Of a stretch of DNA of 64,000 bases, positions 59,386-64,000 are shown piece after piece. Within the stretch, counting starts at the first letter, position 1, and every line of letters begins with the position of its first letter. Under the pieces are notes generated by a model. That model saw nothing but the letters and a program-made list of their open reading frames with translations, ran no database searches and was not told where the DNA came from. Both the position numbers and the translations under genes were made by a program. The DNA is from Aedes albopictus (Eukaryota > Arthropoda > Insecta > Diptera > Culicidae): positions 37,942-101,941 of the forward strand of contig NW_026917332.1 of assembly GCF_035046485.1 (NCBI RefSeq), given 5' to 3'.

Positions 59386-60847
59386 GGGGTTTCGTAGAAT
59401 TTTCTGATTACTTTCCACAGAATATAAACTCGACTTTCGCTGTATTTGTCTAGTTTGGCTGTTTTGCAAGATTACAGATTACGTCTTTTAGCTCTATGGC
59501 GACCACCTCCAGGCCGGATCACCCTCGCGACGTGGCCTAGTTTCTTCGCGTCCCAGACAGTGCCCGTCATCGCTGCCAGCGATTCCTAATGAACAATCTT
59601 TCATTGGTGGTTGCACACGAGACGACGTCAACCAACCTAGACACACAGAGCGAACCAGAAAAGACTGCGGGATGACGCGCACGAAAACAAACACATACAT
59701 TCTCTTGCCCCGAAACAATGCGGTTTTTTGACGTCCGCTCCGACGACGTCGTCCTGAATCTCGGCTGCTGCCATAGAAGCAGGAAGGTGCCACCCCGCCG
59801 CAACCAGGACGGGAATTTTGTAATAATGCTGCACACAGTCGTCGTGGTTGGTTCGGCGAGCACTGCTTCGTTTACTCCTCACACCTCCTGACCTGGTTGG
59901 TTGTTGCAGATTCCAGCTGTGGCCCAAGGTTTTGTGGCGTGGTGAAGAAGGGACTGCTCTGCCATCGCCGTCGTCGTGTAAATAAAAATTTAAACAAAAC
60001 GTCTGACTGAATCTCAGTCGGTCGCTCACTTCTTCTGCATCTACATGGGTTGGAGTATGTGAGTGAGGAGGATGACCCGAGTAAAAGAAGATTTGAAGAA
60101 GTGCGAGACGAATAAATAGAAATATGTTTGTTAATATTAAAGATTATAGAATATGGAATTCACTTAAGCTGATCTGTGTAAGCTTAGTTTCAGAGAATTT
60201 TTAAAAATCTTATTCAATGAGAAACTTGCTTGAAACTAATATGTTTATTTCTATTCGGGTTGAAATCACGCTCAAATGAGTCGAATATCAGTGAGAGGGT
60301 GATGCAGTCGGCGAAGAGAAGCCCCAAGGGGCTTTGCTTTTCGCATGTGTGAATACCACGAGTCCATTGTCGGAGTTGCATAATGGTACCCACCATTTGC
60401 ATCCCTTTTATACTCCTTCGCTCTCCAAATGCTTCACAAGAGAAAGTGGGGGAGAAACCTTTAAGCTGGTAGACTCAGTATTCAAAAATATCATCCCCCC
60501 GTTCGTTGTGCTAGTTTGCAACAATTTCCATCTCATCGGATTGAGAGTCTTTCCCCCCAGTTGAAAACCAGGCCCCTCTGAGCAGACCCACTTCAACAAG
60601 AGTTACAACAAGAGTCAGCAGGCCAAGCCCAAGCCCAAGCCGAGGAAGGAATCTACTTAAAATCCTACTAATTGCAAGCATTGTGTGAGTGTGACTCTCC
60701 CGTGCCCTTCTCCGGTGTTTCTTCACAGACTGGGACTGTATGCAGTTCTTAGCCGGAGCAGTAGCAGGTCCTTGAAGGCTTCCCATTCCTCTGCCGTTTC
60801 CGAAGCGTTGCACAGTGGTTCAGACTGGTGGAAAATAGAGAAATATA
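59386..60847. other. Spacer between arrays L and N
   Basis: GC-balanced at 59480-60060, with GACGTC and CGTCGTCG runs near 59735-59755 and 59965. AT-rich at 60110-60250. AAGCCCAAGCCCAAGCC (a GCCCAA hexamer three times) lies at about 60624-60641. Several 62-130 codon frames overlap on both strands and none is recognisable. Confidence 0.5.
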
Positions 60848-61235
60848 TCTCCAGGGATTCTGATAAGAATCCTTAGAGCATTCTGATAAGAATTTTGAGA
60901 GGATTAGTAGATTCTGATAAGAATCCTGAGTGGATTCTAATAAGAATTCTGAGTTAATTCTGATAAGAATCCTTAATGGATTGTAAAAGGAATCCTGAAA
61001 GAATTGATAGGATAATCCTGAGAGCATTCTGATAACGATCCTGACAGATTCGGATCAAAATCCTGAGAGGATTCTGATAATAATCCTAAGAAGATTCTAA
61101 TAAGAATCTTGAGAGGATTCAAATAAGAATTCGGAGAGGACTGATAAGAATTCTGAAAGGAATCTGATAGGAATCCTGAGAGGATTCAGATAAGGATCCT
61201 TAAAATATTCTGATCCTGAGAGGATTTTGAGAACA
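60848..61235 (+). repeat. 23-bp palindromic minisatellite, array N (loop GATA), decayed
   Basis: About 16 units with arms GGATTCT and AGAATCC, loop GATA and linkers TGAGA, TTAGA or TGAGT. Nearly every unit carries changes and spacing is irregular. The loop differs from array G (GATG) by one base. It seems to be an old short array. Confidence 0.85.
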
Positions 61236-62185
61236 TTTCTATCGATGGATTCAGAAGTATATGTAGGTTCTCTATCTAGTTCTTGTGTATAGTAGCCCAC
61301 CGTGCGCTTGAGATAAAACGAGGTTGCAACACTACAGCAGCAAGACTTGTTTCCATTTCCCAAGTACCTAGGATTATAACCGACACCACCACATCACCCA
61401 CTTCCACTGGACCAATCCTCCCTTCTGAAAACATCAAGGCAAAAGCATAGACAAGAAAAACGACGACGACGACGTTCCGCATTTGGAAAAAGGTAAAAAG
61501 TGCATACACTTTACCTTCCCGAGCTTTTTGGTTGGAGAAGATGGAGGCAGGTCGTTGTTGTTGGTCGTCGCCAACCTCGTCACGGTCTTCTTCATCTCCA
61601 TCGTCTCGGTCGCCTCGACGAAGGCGTTGGAGCGATGACTCTCCTCTACTCTCCAGCTAGCGAGCGTTCACTTAAAGTGTGGGTAACATATTCTTGAACT
61701 TAAAGCCACTAGTCCCCAAACGTTTCCGGCAGGATTTTCGGACCAAGTGGTCCTAGTCATCCTATGGCGATGGCATCGTCGTCGTCATCGTCTTTGATGG
61801 CGGCCAACTCTTAGAACAACACAAAGAGCTTAACAAGACTGCGACGATGGCAGCGGCGACGACGCTCAGTGTTGCAATTAGTATTATTCTGAACAGCGGT
61901 GATTACAGCCACTCTGGTACAAACAAACACACGTGAACACAGTAGTCCCGGGGGAAAATACTTTGCGGCACTGCTTAGTTGAGGGGCTGCTAATGGAAGG
62001 AAATTGGGGACAACTTGGGCGTGAAATTGCGGACGGGCAATATTAGAGAGAGAGAGTGTGGTCATAAAGCAGCTTAAATTTGCCATTAGGCAATGGAGAA
62101 CAGCCGCATTATGACGCGAGTTTTGTGCAGCAGCTCGTTAAAATGTGATTGAATCACCCCTAACTGACAACTACCCAAAACTAAT
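61236..62185. other. Spacer between arrays N and O
   Basis: Contains triplet runs GACGACGACGACG near 61460 and CGTCGTCGTCATCGTC near 61776, plus an AGAGAGAGAG run near 62046. Frames of 65-91 codons show no domain. Confidence 0.5.
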
Positions 62186-63326
62186 GGGAAGGATTCTTCA
62201 AAGAAACCTGGAAAGATTTTATGTACAAAGAATCGTCGAAAGAATCAGGGAAGGATTTTATACGGATCCCTGTAATAATTATCCCAAGAATCGCGGGAGA
62301 CTTCTGATTATCATAGTCTCAGCATTCTGTGGAGAATCCTCTCCGGATTCTGTGGAGAATCATCTCCGGATTTTGTGGAGAGTCCTCTCCGGATTTTGTG
62401 GAGAATCCTCTCCGGCTTCTGTGGAGAATCCTCTCCGGATTCTGTGGAGAATCCTCCCAGGATTCTGTGGAGAATCCTCCCAGGATTCTGTGGAGAATCC
62501 TCCCAGGATTCTGTGGAGAATCCTCCCAGGATTCTGTGGAGAATCCTCCCAGGATTCTGTGGAGGATCCTCCCAGGATTCTGTGGAGGATCCTCCCAGGA
62601 TTCTGTGGAGAATCCTCCCAGGATTCTGTGGAGAATCCTCCCAGGATTCTGTGGAGAATCCTCCCAGGATTCTGTGGAGAATCCTCCCAGGATTCTGTGG
62701 AGAATCCTCCCAGGATTCTGTGGAGAATCCTCCCAGGATTCTGTGGAGAATCCTCCAAGGATTCTGTGGAGAATCCTCCCAGGATTCTGTGGAGAATCCT
62801 CCCAGGATTCTGTGGAGAATCCTCCCAGGATTCTGTGGAGAATCCTCCCAGGATTCCGTGGAGAATCCTCCCAGGATTCTGTGGAGAATCCTCCCAGGAT
62901 TCTGTGGAGAATCCTCCCAGGATTCTGTGGAGAATCCTCCCAGGATTCTGTGGAGAATCCTCCCAGGATTCTGTGGAGAATCCTCCCAGGATTCTGTGGA
63001 GAATCCTCCCAGGATTCTGTGGAGAATCCTCCCAGGATTCTGTGGAGAATCCTCCCAGGATTCTGTGGAGAATCCTCCCAGGATTCTGTGGAGAATCCTC
63101 CCAGGATTCTGTGGAGAATCCTCCCAGGATTCTGTGGAGAATCCTCCCAGGATTCTGTGGAGAATCCTCCCAGGATTCTGTGGAGAATCCTCTCAGGATT
63201 CTGAGGAGAATCCTCTCAGGGTTCTGAGGAGAATCCTCTCAGGATTCAGAGGAGAATCCTCTCAGGATTCTGTGGAGAATCCTCTCAGGATTCTGTGGAG
63301 AATCCTCTCAGGATTCTGTGGAGAAA
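62186..63326 (-). repeat. 23-bp palindromic minisatellite, array O (loop GTGG, linker TCCCA)
   Basis: After a decayed left edge (62186-62310) come about six units with TCTCC linkers, then about 32 nearly identical units with loop GTGG and linker TCCCA, then a short right edge with TCTCA linkers and GAGG loops. In inverted form it equals the TGGGA/CCAC units at the left edge of array L and at the edges of E. The unit has no stop in any frame, so 291-360 codon frames appear. Confidence 0.97.
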
Positions 63327-64000
63327 CCGGTTGTTGCACCTCGCTACCCTAGGTAAGTTCTGTTCTTTTCCGGTGACTTTTCTCCTTTTCTCGAACGGAA
63401 ACACAAACAAAGCCGTGTTCACCTCGGCTGTTGCTCGCTTGACGTTCCTCTGTGTGTTTGTTACCGAAAGTGGAACCGAGTGAAAAGCTTTTCCACGCCT
63501 CCCTTCACCCTCGATCCGTCAGAAAAACAAAAACGCAATTATCGAGTAACACAATTTTAAGTAAATACATTAAAATGCTTCTCCGGGTTTTTCCCGGCGC
63601 GGCGTGGATCCACGCAGAAGAAAGCCGACCGACGAACCGGAGAGGCGCGGATAAATTTTTCGCACCAACTTTTTGCGCCCCCAGAAGCCAAAGAAGACTT
63701 TGGAATTTTCAAGGAAGGAAGCGGCGACGGAGGTGGTGGCGGCCCTTTTCCGGCTTTTAGGGAAAGACAACGTCGTTCACTTCCTCTTTCTTGCTTTGCC
63801 GTCGTTCGACGACGAACGACGAACGAGGACGAAAACGGCAAAACGTCGTCGCGGTCGCATCGCTGAGGACTGAGGAGGGGAATTTTTGGCGTGTCTAGCT
63901 GCAGGCGGCAACCGAAAAACCGAAACATTTCGGATTGTTTCCTCTGCGTTCCGTTTCGATGGAATGTGCGTCCATTTTTTTTGGTTCCATCTGGGTTATG
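63327..64000. other. Right-end spacer
   Basis: GC-balanced sequence rich in CGTCGT/ACGACG triplets. CGTCGTTCG at 63800-63808 and CGAACGACG at 63813-63821 form a perfect 9-bp inverted repeat with a 4-base loop. A 123-codon minus-strand frame (63557-63928) and shorter overlapping frames have no recognisable domain. Confidence 0.5.
63351..63358 (+). other. Strong donor-like site, possible weak ratchet site
   Basis: CCCTAG is followed directly by GTAAGT (GT at 63353-63354). The preceding 15 bases are moderately pyrimidine-rich (11 of 15 by my count). It could be a chance donor, a real donor, or a weak plus-strand ratchet site. It lies 25 bases after array O. Confidence 0.2.

Noticed and set aside
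59637..60029. 130-codon minus-strand frame
   Set aside because: Three overlapping registers are open in this GC-balanced stretch; no domain or splice context separates one from another.
1..63326. Heat-shock element clusters (TTC and GAA in opposite orientation)
   Set aside because: The spacing between TTC and GAA is 6 bases across the loop and 11 across the linker, not the 2 or 7 needed for HSF trimers.

Overview
This window looks like eukaryotic, probably insect, intergenic or intronic DNA. A culicine mosquito is my best guess, but it rests on overall character only: AT-rich spacers, many GAC/CGT triplet runs, a poly-A retroelement tail, palindromic AT-rich elements and very long satellite-like arrays. 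No complete protein-coding gene, rRNA, tRNA or CRISPR array could be supported.

The dominant content is one family of tandem repeats with a 23-bp unit. By my tally it fills roughly 38 kb, about 60 percent of the window, as some 15 arrays. Every unit has the same plan: arm GGATTCT, four variable bases (here the loop), arm AGAATCC (the reverse complement of the first arm), then a five-base linker such as TGAGA. Each array, or block within an array, has its own loop and linker. Because the arms are palindromic, only loop and linker show orientation; in the feature table + means a TGAGA-like linker on the given strand and - means TCTCA-like. Layout: A 1-1467 (-), B 4785-5780 (+), C 8925-9935 (-), D 11404-19633 (+, 8.2 kb), E 21056-22905 (+), F 24725-28135 (+), G 29998-31320 (+), H 34140-37090 (-), I 37919-40810 (diverged, +), J 44150-47562 (-), K 47563-49990 (+), L 53015-59385 (+, 6.4 kb with higher-order structure), N 60848-61235 (+), O 62186-63326 (-). 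Decayed relics of the same family lie between them.

The very long reading frames here (up to 909 residues, open on both strands) are by-products of a 23-bp unit without stop codons. They should not be annotated as proteins.

The spacers hold smaller items: a 58-bp truncated retroelement tail with an 11-bp target duplication (37849-37928); a second, unrelated palindromic repeat built on TTACCCC/GGGGTAA (10570-10913); AT-rich elements with AACCATA, TGTAAAATTACA and ATACAGAT motifs; and two local duplications. The splicing signals are the best hint of gene context. Two minus-strand sites, about 27 kb apart (24648-24676 and 51811-51845), have a pyrimidine tract and CAG directly joined to GTAAGC, the form of recursive-splicing ratchet points of very long introns. 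Separately, three short plus-strand exon candidates (9966-10084, 37476-37499, 50796-50835) have fair splice signals and can be joined in one frame. These point to opposite strands, so at least one reading may be wrong, and only transcript data can decide. The working model is a very large intron, or gene desert, swollen by one palindromic minisatellite family.
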